In this document: in pieces, positions 1 through 11,310 of the stretch
Layout of the letters: the number at the start of each line of letters is the position of its first letter
Position numbering within the stretch: the first letter of the stretch is position 1
NCBI GenBank assembly: GCA_014281115.1
Contig: JACONQ010000015.1
Span: 2,232,001 to 2,296,000, forward strand
Source of the DNA: Laburnicola sp. R22_1
Lineage: Eukaryota; Ascomycota; Dothideomycetes; Pleosporales; Didymosphaeriaceae
Reading direction: 5' to 3'
DNA: 64,000 bases
Position numbers and translations under genes: made by a program
The notes under the pieces: model-generated
The model's input: only the letters and a program-made list of their open reading frames with translations
Told to the model about the DNA's origin: nothing
Database searches by the model: none

Positions 1-1664
1 GCAGCGCGCAGAAGCCTGCTGGCTCGCACCTGACTGCGCCTTGCCTTGCTGTATTTCTCCCTCTAGTTGCTGCTCAACAGCCTTTTAAGCAATAATATCC
101 TCTCCCTCTGCCTTTAATAGAGTGCCTCGCTTTTAGATCTGCTTCTTTTTGCGCTGTTTACGCGTTATAGCTGCCTTATTTGCCCTTTATAGAGTAGCTA
201 TCTCCTCGCGCATAAGCACTATTAAATGCGCTATTCTCTTAGCGCCTCTTGTAAGCCAATTAAGCGACTAGATAACTGAGGTAGGAGAGGATCCCTAATG
301 CCTTTAAATCCGCTCATAAACTAGAGTTAACTAAGCGCCTAGCTTGTGTGCGTTGCTTGGTGTTGCAGACTCCTATAGGGCCTCTAGTAGGGCTGCTGGC
401 GACGGCGTACGAAGCTTCACATTAAGCTTTGATATTACCACCTCTGGATTGTGTGGGACTAGCCCAGCGCCTTAAAAGCTTGCGCAGATATTCTCCTTTA
501 TAATTAACTAGTCGTAGGCGGCGCGGAAGGCTGGTAGGAACTTAAGCTTAGTGATATGGTTGATATGGTTGCGTATTAGGCCCTCGACCTGGCGCCCGTA
601 CGCCCGCTTTAATGGCGAGAAACAGCCCACGTTAAGTGGCTGTAGGAGGTGTGACGAATGTGGTGGCATGCATAGGGTATAGATCTTGTTCTCCCTATAG
701 ATCTTCTGGAATTCGAGTGAGTTGTGGCTCTTATGGCTGTTGAGTATTAGGAGTTGACGCGCGCCTACTCTACGCTCTACTGTATGCTTAATAAAGTGCC
801 GTAGCTAGGCAATACTAAGCTTGTTCGTAGTCCACCTATTGTCGCTAAGACTAATAGTCTAGTCACCTGGTATATTATCGCCCTTGTACTAGGCCGAGAG
901 GTGGTACTTGCCAGCGAAGATGACGAAGGGCGGGATTGCCCACCCAGCAGCGTTAATTCCGTGGATTGTTGTCACCCACTTACGATTGCCTGGCTGAATT
1001 GCTTTTGGCTGACCACGTCTCTCTAAGCCTGTAACAACTAGCTAGGAGGATATCTTGCCTATTAGAAAGCTAGTCTCGTTGAAGTTAAAGGTGTCCTTAT
1101 CGCAGATACCGTAGGTGGCCTTTATACGTGCTACTAGCTTAAACCAGGCCTGTATAGCTGTTGGGTCCTCGCAGAGGGCTCGCTGTCGATTGTAGGCTCG
1201 ATTAAATCGTGTTGTGAGGCTGTCTGTTCGCTTAACAAAGTTTCTAGGCTACTGCTGGCCAACGTAGCCTGCGCTACGCTTAGCGAGCAGCTTATTCGCC
1301 ATATCTCGTACAGCATCTAGAGTAGGCGCAAAGCCTCGCGAATCTAGGTTAAGTATATGCTTAATAATAACCTCCTCTTCTAGCTTAGTAAGCTTCTTTA
1401 ATTTAGGCTCACAATTGCGTCGCGTAGTAGTTCTAGCGCGTTGGCTGCGAAGCGTGCTTTTAGGAACGTTAAACGTCGCTGCAGCGCAATTAACGCTCTG
1501 GATCTGATTCTGATTAATAGCTAAGATAGCTAGGGAGACATTTGCTTTGTTATAGGGCAATTAAATAAGTGTTAGTTAAGTCATTATAGTTGATAGGTGA
1601 CGCGTTATAGAAAGTTAGTAGGGTTTGTAGCTCGCTTATATTCGTAGCTCGCTTGTAAACACGT
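1..1664 (-). mobile_element. Pogo/Fot1-like DNA transposon relic A (left end outside window)
   Basis: Decayed transposase gene on the minus strand. The N-terminal part (1249-1560) still reads as a CENP-B/Psq-type helix-turn-helix DNA-binding domain (AAATFNVPKSTLRSQ, then ILNLDSRGFAP). The ancestral ATG is probably at 1584, followed by two stops. The DDE core is visible at about 700-760, where LLILNSHKSH stands for the family LLILDGH-type motif, so the catalytic Asp is now Asn, as a G-to-A change would give. The outer end is placed at 1664 because a TA (1665-1666) follows ACGTGTTTAC read inward, matching the layout of relics B and C. Its end carries two copies of GTAGCTCGCTT. RIP-type stops make it non-functional. 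The element continues left of base 1; by comparison with the 1.83-1.85 kb relics, some 170 bp are missing. Confidence 0.85.
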
Positions 1665-1666
1665 TA

Positions 1667-1863
1667 TAAGCTATTATTTTATATACAAACTAGTGTTTTA
1701 TATATAAGCTATTATTTTATATACAAACTAGTATTTTATATATAAGCTATTATTTTATATATAAACTAGTGTTTTATAAATAAATTAGTGTTTTATATAT
1801 AAACTAGTATTTTATATATAAACTAGTATTTTATATATAAACTAGTGTTTATATATAGATTAT
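1667..1863. repeat. AT-rich minisatellite
   Basis: About eight to nine tandem units of roughly 20-22 bp built on AAACTAGTGTTTTATATAT, with variants CTATTATTTTATATAC and AAACTAGTATTTTATATAT. It lies directly outside the end of pogo relic A. No coding potential is seen. Confidence 0.8.
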
Positions 1864-1971
1864 TATTTTAACTTTATTTTACTATTACTTAGTTATAACC
1901 TTAATAATAAACGTCTTATTTTTAGAATAATTTATTACTCCTTAGTTTATTATACGCTAATATATTTTATA

Positions 1972-2089
1972 TATAGCGTTAATTAATCTATCTAGAGGTA
2001 GAATAATACAGGCTTTTATTATAAATAATATAATAAAAAAGCAGAGCCCCCTGCTTAGTAATTAAAAAGAGCGTAAAAAGGTAATTATA
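1972..2089 (+). repeat. Short interspersed repeat, copy A
   Basis: About 118 bp matching copies B and C: it begins TATAGCGTTAATTAATC (TGTGGCGTTATATTAAC in copy C), contains GCAGAGCCCCCTGCTTAG, and ends near GGTAATTATA (GGTGATCACA in copy C). Differences from copy C are nearly all C-to-T or G-to-A, consistent with RIP. Function unknown; it could be a solo LTR or a MITE. Confidence 0.7.
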
Positions 2090-2111
2090 AAAAAGAATAT
2101 ATTTTATATTA

Positions 2112-2174
2112 TATAGCGTTAAATTAACTACCTAGAAGTAGCATAATAAAGGCTTTTATCTTAAATAATATAAC
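2112..2174 (+). repeat. Short interspersed repeat, copy B, left part
   Basis: The first 63 bp of the same repeat as copies A and C. It stops exactly where the 5' LTR of the copia-like element begins. The missing right part resumes at 9459 after the 3' LTR, so the retroelement landed inside this copy. Confidence 0.7.
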
Positions 2175-2456
2175 TGTCCGTATACTATACGGGCAAGGGC
2201 ATCTAAGGGTGTTAAGATTTTAATATTACCGTATAATAATATTACATAGGGATTATATAATGCTTATGCGCCGCGGCCTATACGTCGCAGGATCTTCTCC
2301 TTTCTATTTGCACCCTCTCTAGAGATAAGCAATTAATACTAAGTTAGTTCTATTATATTATTTTTTTATATAATTATTCTATATACCCTCCACACTTGCT
2401 AATACAGAGTATTAGATATTAATATCTATATAGCTAGCTATAGAGCCTACTTAACA
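2175..2456 (+). repeat. 5' LTR of the copia-like element
   Basis: 282 bp beginning TGTCCGTATACTATACGGGC and ending CTACTTAACA. It is collinear with the 3' LTR and shares the internal block AAGGGTGTTAAGATTTTAAT. The two differ mostly by transitions. Confidence 0.82.
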
Positions 2457-2552
2457 CTAATTAGTAGTTAACTAATTCTTAACTATAAATTAGTAAGAGT
2501 AAAGATAGATTATATAAGTTATTATTAGCTATATAATTTGTTTTATTTTACC

Positions 2553-2745
2553 CTATTCTTTATATATAAGAGAATAGTAGATTAAACTTTTATAAAGTTA
2601 GTAAGTAACTATTACTACTATATAAAATAAAGAAAGCGATTATATAAGATATATAAAACCTATTCTTATTTATAAAAAATAGTAGATTAACTCTTTTATT
2701 AAGTTAGTAAGTAGATATTACTACTATATAAGATTTAAGAGAAAA
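2553..2745 (+). repeat. Tandem duplication in the retroelement leader
   Basis: Two imperfect copies with a period of about 106 bp just inside the 5' LTR. Each runs from CCTATTCTT to AGTTAGTAAGTA and ACTACTATATAA. No coding signal is recognised. Confidence 0.6.
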
Positions 2746-2934
2746 TAGTGTACTAAGAACACTACTAGTAACTATATAAATATATAGTTAGATAATAACA
2801 AACTCTAATAAAGCGCAACTCTCTATATAACCAACCTATTAAATAAACTAGTTATGCAATAACTACCCCTACTACTACTTTGTATAAAGCCTCTACCTTT
2901 ACTACTTCTACCTTATAAGATAACACTAATATGC

Positions 2935-5900
2935 CTAAATATACTAGACTATATAATAAGTATGCCAAAAAAATAGGAATATTAGAAACAACACTACGCA
3001 AGAGAATAAGATCTAAGTACTAAAAGGATAAGATTAGCCTAGTAGACAATCCATCTCTATTAGAAATACAATTATACGCAGTATATACTATTACTAATTA
3101 TTATATATTATACTAAAAAGAAACAGCTTTCTTAGAATTATTCTAGGAAGACTTTAAAGGATAGAAAGAACACTATTTTTTAAAGTTAAACTATGCGTTT
3201 AGAAGAGAGCTTATTATAGTTCTAGAAGAAAAGGACATTATACTAAGGATAGACGCTAGAGCCATAAGTGCTAGCATACTATATAAAGTAGCCTAAGGCA
3301 ATATAGATATTACTTATATATTACTACCCTTGCTAGCCCACTTAACTCCTTATACGCAAATACTAAGGCTAATCTTAAAGATACCTAAGCTAGTTAGACT
3401 ATTACACAAACCTAAATAAAGTAAGCTACTACTACTATAGGCATCTATATAGCTATAGGTTCTTATAGACATCTTAAAAGAACCTTTATATAAGTACTAA
3501 GGATAATTTTATTTGTATAAATAACTAAATAACTCACTACTCTTTATATATAGTACCTAACTACTATTCTGCCTATCTACTTGCAATTATTAAACGCTAT
3601 ACGAAATAGAACCACTACTAGTTAAATATAAATTATAGGCACTATACTAATCTATATAGACTAAGCCTATGCTATAATTTAACCCGCAGAGAATAAGGAT
3701 AACAACTATACTAGAGCTTCGTACAACATTTTAGTGAATAAGACTAGGATCTTTATAGATCTATATAGACGCCTAGATATTGCTAAGAATTAATACCTAG
3801 ACATCTTTTTAAATATCCTTACTACCTGTGTAGTATAGTATTATCTCTATACTATTTATTCTAGATAATTATAGAAGTGCTTATATAAAGTACTTAATGG
3901 TTACTTTAACAATACTATTAACAACAACTAGTATTAGACAGACTAGACTATAATAACTTTCGTATAATACTAGCGTAAAAACCCTAATAAGAGTCTATAC
4001 AAAGTCCTAGAGGCAATAATTAATAGACTTACCCTTATATAGAGAGTATTAGGTATAGACTTTACTAGGGAAATTTCTCTCTATACTACTATTTTATAAG
4101 TATACTATAGACACCTAGAACTAGAGTAGGCTATATTTATCCCTAAGCCTACCTATAAAGCTCTATTTGCTAATCTCTATATATTAATCTAAGTTATAAT
4201 TAATTGTTAATCTAATTAGTACCTATAAGAGGTTAATATATACTACACTAATTATAAATATAACTTTCCTACATAAAGAAGCAGACTACTAGCCCCTTAT
4301 AGATAAGAATTTCGCAGACAATTTGTACTATTATTATCGCGATTTAGATTCTAATTAAATAATATTTATATAAGACTAAAGAAGTGTTTTATATACTATA
4401 AGAAAGATTATTAGTCTTCTAACTATCTATGTAATAAGCGTACCCGCGCAATAAGGTAATATATTACCTTCTATAAAGAGTATAATAATAAAACGCCTTT
4501 ATACAAAACTATTTAGCCCTATATTTAGAATATAGAAGAGTATAATAATAAGGAACCTGCTTTATACAAAGAAGAGAAGTAGAGTAAAAATTATAAGAAT
4601 AGTAATAATTAAGTATTCTATCTAACTACTACTGCCTATTTTTACTATATAACTAGCAAACATATCTATAAAATAGAGCCAGAGAAGTGTGCAGAATAGT
4701 TTATTCTTAAAGATTAATACTATATAATATACTAAGGTAAACTATAGAATATAGATATAGTAAGAATTTCTACTATTAGTAAAGCATAGCTATAGACATA
4801 TATATAAAAGAACTCCTATATAAAGATTAATTAGACACCTAGCAATACAAATATTAGCTTTAGAGGTTAGAACCTATAAGGATCTCTAGGAACTGTATAA
4901 ATTATAAATCTAATAGAAATAGTTACCTACTATATTCTAGATACTCTAACACTATTCCTACTATTACTAGCAGATACTAACAAGCTAGATGCCTACTTTA
5001 ATAATATTCTAGATATTATTATATAAAAGGACGGCATAACTATACCTATTATACGTAAATAGGGACACCCTTTCTATAATATTAGTAAGAAAGAAACTAT
5101 GTCTTTCTTTACTAAATAAGAACTCTATTACCTTTATTAATAATTCTAACATCTTTATATAAAAGGACTTTAGAAGATACTTACTAATACTAGCCATAAA
5201 GTAAATGCTACTATACTAAATAAAATTTAGAAGTTTTGCCACTACTATTAATTGTACAGATAAGCCCTATATCGCTTTAAGTTTACTATTAAGAATAACA
5301 CCTACTTTAACTATAAGATTATTATTAATATTATACACATTAGAACTAGAGACGCACTATATATTATTTTAAGCTATAATCTTCTTAAAATTAATATCTA
5401 CATAAGATACGTAAGAAGCCCTCTATAGATACTAGATTAATGCCTACTAAGGTCTACCTAACTATATTATATATAACCTAGGTATAAACTTTGCATTAAA
5501 TAAGTTTAAAAACTACGCAAAGATTATTAGCACAACCTATAGGCAGATGCCTATAGAAGCATATTAGGTAATAGGAAAGATTAAGCGTTTGTACGCACTC
5601 CTCTATAGAGCCTTTAATATTTTTAAGGCTAAACTAAGAGATTATATAAATAAGAAGGATATCCTCTAGATAGCTATTAAAGCTATTAATAACACTATAG
5701 GCCTAGATAGTCTTATACCTATACTACTAGTCTTTAGCGTATATTCTAGAATTAGTATAGACTCTTTTCTATTACCTAATATTATTATACGCACGAATAC
5801 TGTACAAAAAGTAATAAAGATACTATAAAAGGAAAGGGACAAGACTAATATTAATTATGTGCTAAATACCTATAATAATTTATTAGTAGCGCATAAAGCC

Positions 5901-7790
5901 CTTAAACTTCCACTTAGATCTAAGGTTATAGTCTAGAAAGAGAAAGGTAAATAGATAGGCCTATATAAGATTAAGGGTATTAAGAATAAAGATATAATTC
6001 TTAACCTAGGAAATAGTCTAGTAAAGTTTTGCTATATATAAGTTAAGCTATACTATTATAAAGAAGATTACACTTTCCTACTATTATATAAAATAAATAA
6101 TATTGCCCCTATATAAAGAAATCCTCTAGAAAAGAGGAAAAGAGGCCGCCTAAGAAAGAATGCTATATTCCTTTCTTAAAAAAAACAAGTAATTAGAAAC
6201 TATCTCTAAAGCTCTATATAGAAGGTGTAATTACAATACCTAGAGCACCTTTTAAAGAGTTAGATTATATAGAAATAGACGCTTTTATTGCTAATAGCAT
6301 ATTTAAGATTCTTCTCTTTAACCTACTTAAGTATAAGGGCAGAATCTTTAATCTCCGCCTTATATAAAAAGTTAAGGGCAAGACTACTTAACTATATAAG
6401 AAATTTCGCCTTGTGTTTACTAGCCACTCTAATAAGAAGAAGAATAAAATTCTTACCTAATTACCCACTATCTAAAGGATAAGCTAGCGCCTACTCCTTA
6501 TATTAGAAGCAAGCCTTTAGGTAATATATAAAATATATTTTAAACTATAAGATATTACCTAGGCCTATATTTAGTTTACTAACAAACTAAACCACACGCT
6601 TTATACTAGACTACCTAAGAAACTATGCACAAACTTTCTATAAGATAAAATCTTTTATATTATATAACCACTCTATAGTATAGCTAAATTAGGTCTTTAC
6701 TAGTTTAAAACCTACTATAACCACTATAAAGAGAGACTTAGCATAAAGACTTTATTATATAACTTATATTTGCTTATTACTAATAAATAAGAGCACACCT
6801 TTAGAATTACTAGCCTTTAAACAGATAATACTCTTAGTATTATTAATAAGAACTTCGCATAAAGAAAAAAGAAGAGCTAAAGAAAGCAGCCTTCTATGTA
6901 AAGGAGAAGACTATCCTTACTAAAAACCAACCTATTAAGTTTAATAGTAGAAGAATTCGGCTTATATATAATACTATAGTTCTTATATAGAAAGGCTAAG
7001 TAAAGGGCCTTTGCATAATTAACTTAAAAAATAAGAATACTACATAGAGGTATATAGAGCAATATACGAGAGGCGCCTATATTACATCTATATACTAACT
7101 AGAAGCCACATTTAATTTATCTATTGCTGCTTAGACTATATTATTCTTATATAAAAATATTAAGACATTAAATATATAAATCTAATAGTAGATTAATAAT
7201 AGTAAGTATAGTCTCACCTTTATACTATTAGATCTCTATTACGCAAAGCTATTTATCTTTACTAATAGCTTATTTGCTAATAATAAGGACCTAAGCTTAT
7301 AGCTAGAATTTCTAATCGCTCTAGGCAATAAGTATTATATAGGTAATAGCAATAACTTTATTATTCTAGCAAATATTATACACTAAAATTTAACTAAGTA
7401 TAAGAGAGTAATAAGGAGCATTCTTACTAGTGAGCTATATAGTATAGTAGAAGGCTTTAATAATGCTATTGCTATTAGCACAACTCTCTAGAGGATTATA
7501 CGCACGCTTAGTCTACCGCTAATTCCTATAGTTATTTATATAAATTTAAAGTCTCTCTATAACTACTTTATATAACTAGGAACTATAAATAAAAAGCGTC
7601 TTATAATTAATATTATGTTACTCTGCAAATTATATAAGCACTGCAAGATCTCTAAGATTAGATAGATTAATAGGAAGGACAACTCTACTAATGCCTATAT
7701 AAAGAAGGTCCTAAACTAGGCTCTAGAGTCCTTAATTTCTATTAATGCCTTAATAATTACTATTAAAGCATTAGTAGATTGCTTTAAGCC
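2935..7790 (+). pseudogene. Decayed gag-pol of the copia-like element
   Basis: Reading through stops gives these landmarks. Near 4385-4440 is a degenerate gag zinc knuckle (KCF..YKKD..SSN). At about 5050-5250 is an integrase zinc-binding region (KFCHYYQLYRQALYRFKFT). At about 5470-6000 is the integrase core and C-terminus (INFALNKFKNYAKI, then IAIKAINNTIGLDSLIP). At about 6270-6800 is reverse transcriptase (DAFIANSIF, KFRLVF, LTQLPTI). At about 7140-7780 is RNase H (LLDLYYAKLF, KRVIRSILTSELYSIVEG, RKDNSTNAYIKK). These match the arrangement in ascomycete copia polyproteins. The start near 2935 is the ATG of MPKYTRLYNKYAKKI; domain limits are approximate. Confidence 0.8.
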
Positions 7791-9171
7791 TACCTACACA
7801 AGCTCTTCCTAGCCTTTATATAGCACTATTTCTTTATTATTTATTTATTCTTTTACGTAATATATTTATTTAATTCTTTCCGCATATATATATTACTTAA
7901 AAATGCGTATTTTTCTATCTATTATTTATATAGAAAGAGAAGAGATATAGTACACATTTATTTAGAGAGAAGTTTTTATTTTAGTACTTATAAATAATAT
8001 TTAGAAGTGTCTATTCTACTGTCTAGCCCTATCCTATATAATAATTATATTTAGTACTATAGCTCTGCCACATATAAGAACTATATAATCCCGCCTAGAA
8101 GTTTACTACTATATAATACTTAGTAAAGGGCCTAGGGCTAAAATTACTACTATAGTAGTAAGCGTATATAGTGCCTCTAAGAACACTATATAATTAGATA
8201 AAAAGCGCGTAAAAGTAGCCCTTACACTAAATAAGCTTAGCAACCTATAGATATAGGTCTATACTAGCTATAAGAATAATATTAATATTATACAAAGATA
8301 GATATACAATATATAACTTCTTAGCCTATTTTCTATAGTTAGTATCTATATAAAAAGTAAAGAATAGAGAAACTTATATTAATAAAGATGCTCTAGATAA
8401 ATATATAGTTTGCCTAGGAACTAGTTAGGAGGGTAATATGTATTCTTTTGCCTAAAAGAGCCACTATAGTAGTATTAAAGCTAGAAAGGCCTAGCTAGTT
8501 AAGACCCGCTAGTACAAGCGCTATTATCTATACTAAGTTAGCATTATATAGAGACAAAATATTATATAATAAGGGATATAGTTTAGTACTATATAAAATA
8601 GGAAATTAGCTTAATAAAAAGAGAAAAAAGCCAGGAAGAAGGAATATATATAGAGAGATATTTAAAGTAGAGAATAATAGAGAGAAGAATAGAGAAAAAA
8701 AGCCTACCTTATATGTCTCTTCCTTCTATCCAGAGCCTTAATTTCTACCCCTTATTAGCGTTTATCTTCTCCTTATTTAATATTATATAAATATCTAATA
8801 TTGCTGCCTAAATAGATAAGACAAATAGGTCTACCTATTATATAAGAAATAAACTAAGTAAAAAGAACTCTATATAAATAATATATTATTGCCATAATTT
8901 ATTATTAACTACGCAATCTTACTCTTAACTACTATTAGCTAGACTGCTACTCTACTACTAATAAGTCTAATTGCGCCTTTAACAAATAGTAGCAAAGTAT
9001 AATAAATAGTTACTTAATAGAATCTTTCTATTAACTAGAGTAAACTAGCTAGAGTAGAAGACGTATAGATAGGGAAATAATAAATAAATAGGATAAATAT
9101 TAGTAAGTAGATAGTTTATATAGAGAAAGAGAGAACTACTAATAGTAACTTTAAAAATAAAAAGTTACTAG

Positions 9172-9458
9172 TGTCTATACACTATATAGGCAAGGGCACC
9201 TAAGGGTGTTAAGATTTTAATATTACTGCATAATAGTATTATATAAGAATTATATAATGCCTATACGCCGTGGGCTATACGCTATAGAATCTTTTTCTTT
9301 TTATCTATACCCTCTCTAGAGATAAGTAATTAATACTAAGTTAGTTCTATTATATTATTTTCTTTTCTTGTACAATTATTCTGTATACTCTTTACACTTA
9401 CTAATATAGAGTATTAGATATTAATATCTATATAGCTAGCTATAGAGCCTATTTAATA
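9172..9458 (+). repeat. 3' LTR of the copia-like element
   Basis: 287 bp collinear with the 5' LTR, beginning TGTCTATACACTATATAGGC and ending CTATTTAATA (the terminal CA is now TA). The shared segment ATTAGATATTAATATC and the following AGCTAGCTATAGAGCC fix the right boundary. Confidence 0.8.
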
Positions 9459-9516
9459 AAATAAAAAAGTAGAGCCTTCTACTTAGTAATTAAAAAGAGC
9501 GTAAAAAGGTAATTAT
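9459..9516 (+). repeat. Short interspersed repeat, copy B, right part
   Basis: This continues the repeat interrupted at 2174: AAAAAGTAGAGCCTTCTAC corresponds to AAAAAGCAGAGCCCCCTGC in the intact copies, and it ends at the equivalent of the copy C terminus. Confidence 0.65.
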
Positions 9517-9723
9517 ATTTTATATTATAAAATAAGTCTTTTATATATTATATTTTATTTTTAGTCTTAAGTAATTTAATATATATAATATTAGATTTCT
9601 TATAATTATCTTTTAGTAAACTTTTTATACATTACTTAAAGTTAACTTTAGCTTTAATTATAACTTATTATTAGAATAATTATTTTAGCTATTTTAGGTA
9701 GCTTATCTATTTATCTTTTATTA

Positions 9724-9846
9724 TGTGGCGTTATATTAACTACCTAGGGGTAGCACAATAAAGGCTTTTATTTTAAATAACATAACAAAAAAAGCAGAGC
9801 CCCCTGCTTAGTAATCAAAAAGAGCGTAAAAAAGGTGGTGATCACA
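9724..9846 (+). repeat. Short interspersed repeat, copy C (least mutated)
   Basis: 123 bp beginning TGTGGCGTTATATTAAC and ending GGTGATCACA, the best preserved copy. TG..CA ends would fit a short solo LTR, but no target duplication is evident. It lies at the edge of the AT-rich block. Confidence 0.65.
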
Positions 9847-10909
9847 AAAAAAAAATTGGAACTGCTAAGCGAGCTTGGCGGTCTTGGCGCTATCTTTTAT
9901 TATAACAGCGAAATTCTAACATATTATTTTATTATTTATTTTGCTTATTAATATAGTTTTAACAAGGGTGAAGATCGCGTCGCGGAGGTTGAGCCGGTTC
10001 TAAACTACAAAAATTTCAGTGTTCACATGTGTTCTGTTCCTATGAACATTGGCTCATGAACTTTGGACACTGCGCAGACCAACAAGCGCTCACGGAGGTA
10101 CCGAGGAAAAAAAAGTAAACTTGGTTCGCAGAGAAAACACCCGAGAAAAAGTTCGTCTATTATAAATCATGAAGACATTTCGATTTATCCCGTCGAACAA
10201 GTCATGTAGGAACGACATGCAAATTATTACTATTGCCATGTTTCAAGAGTTGTACGAGGCTGTGTCCAGGGCTCGATGTCCGAATCCGATGGGGCCGAAA
10301 CAATATCAGCAGCCATGAGAGGCCTTGAATGTGTCTCTATCGGACATCGCTTATTAGTACGCTCGGTAAAGGTACGAAGGTGAAAGCACTATATCGAGCC
10401 CTTTCTACGCGATCTCTAGGAAATATTATCACGGGTGAGCAGTGGCAGTGCGGCGTCGCCCTACAAGTAAGACTTCTAAATCAACGGTAAAAGGTCCGGT
10501 TCACTATAAACATTTTTGAATAAACGAGTAAACCAACTGACTGTTCAACTTAGCAATTAGGCACTCATGCCAATCACAGCAAAAAGCAAAAGAATTGTTG
10601 CAGTGAAGTTCAAACAAAAGGTACTATATATATCTAAGAATCTGCATACAGGCTCGGTAATGACTGTGCGAATGATGAAGAATGCAACCAAACAACAACT
10701 TCTAACAAACCAACCCTCCTCAAGAAGAAAAATTACTACCAGTCCAAACTCCTCACAAAATGCGTTGCGCTCGCAAAACGAATCGTCCTCCCTGTGTAAA
10801 TCCGGGGTATCGCGAGACCAGCCACTGGGAAGAATCCGAATTCTGTGTGAGGCGTCAGTGAGATGCTTATGGAGATGCTGTGGGATATCGTACTATTTGA
10901 GGCGACCGT
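9847..10909. other. Transition from transposon block to gene space
   Basis: Base composition shifts from strongly AT-rich to balanced at about 9970. The stretch 9857-9890 (TAAGCGAGCTTGGCGGTCTT) may be a scrap of another transposon end. No convincing gene is seen up to 10909; possible reading frames here lack any recognisable pattern. Confidence 0.5.
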
Positions 10910-11098
10910 TTACTCGGCGTCAATCTTAGCCTCGGCGGGCTTGTCGTTGGCAATGACGGCGCGGGCCATGTTGGTGAAGCCGATGGAGCGCTTCGCGTTC
11001 TCAGGGGGAGCCATGCCGCGAGCGCAGAATATGTTGTCGTCCTTGCAAGCGGTGGCGGTGGCGGCGAAAGCCAGAGCGATGACAGCGAGGAACTGCAT
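10910..11098 (-). CDS. Small secreted protein (62 aa)
   Basis: A 62-residue protein with a clear signal peptide (MQFLAVIALAFAATATA) and a short mature part of about 45 residues holding two cysteines (ACKDDNIFC) and an acidic C-terminus. An ATG 13 codons into a longer open frame is chosen because the signal peptide starts there. A TATAAA box lies on the same strand at 11269-11274, about 170 bp upstream. It is the first gene next to the transposon block. Small size, secretion and position fit an effector-like or hydrophobic-surface protein, but two cysteines are too few for a hydrophobin. No family is recognised; function unknown. Confidence 0.6.
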   Translation of the reverse strand: MQFLAVIALAFAATATACKDDNIFCARGMAPPENAKRSIGFTNMARAVIANDKPAEAKIDAE

Positions 11099-11268
11099 TT
11101 TGAATTTGGTGGGTTGGGCCTGGGTTGGTTCGAACAAGTTGACTTGAGGGTTTGTTGAAGTTGTTGAGATTGAACGAGTTGATTGCAGCCGGTGCAGAAG
11201 TGAAAGTGGATGTGGAACTGAAGAGATAGTGAATGAGATGGTGAGTTTAGGTGGAAGATTCGGCGTGC

Positions 11269-11274
11269 TTTATA
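11269..11274 (-). promoter_or_regulatory. TATA box of the small secreted protein gene
   Basis: TATAAA on the minus strand, about 170 bp upstream of the ATG at 11098. The spacing is compatible with a 5' leader of roughly 140 nt. Confidence 0.45.
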
Positions 11275-11310
11275 CTGTTGTTGAGTGCACGGTACGGATA
11301 AGCCTTGCAC

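Larger units (their letters stand above)
2175..9458 (+). mobile_element. Ty1/copia-like LTR retrotransposon, RIP-inactivated, full length
   Basis: Two LTRs (2175-2456 and 9172-9458) bracket a 6.7-kb AT-rich internal region with decayed gag-pol. Domain order is zinc knuckle, integrase, reverse transcriptase, RNase H, which is the copia order (gypsy has integrase last). The many in-frame stops are TAG/TAA where relatives have Gln or Trp, typical of RIP. A purine-rich stretch precedes the 3' LTR. It inserted in a copy of the short repeat seen at 1972 and 9724; no clean 5-bp target duplication survives. It cannot encode functional proteins. Confidence 0.88.

Noticed and set aside
1667..2174. Tandem AT repeats considered as a CRISPR array
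   Set aside because: Units are directly adjacent without unique spacers, in a eukaryotic AT-rich transposon block.
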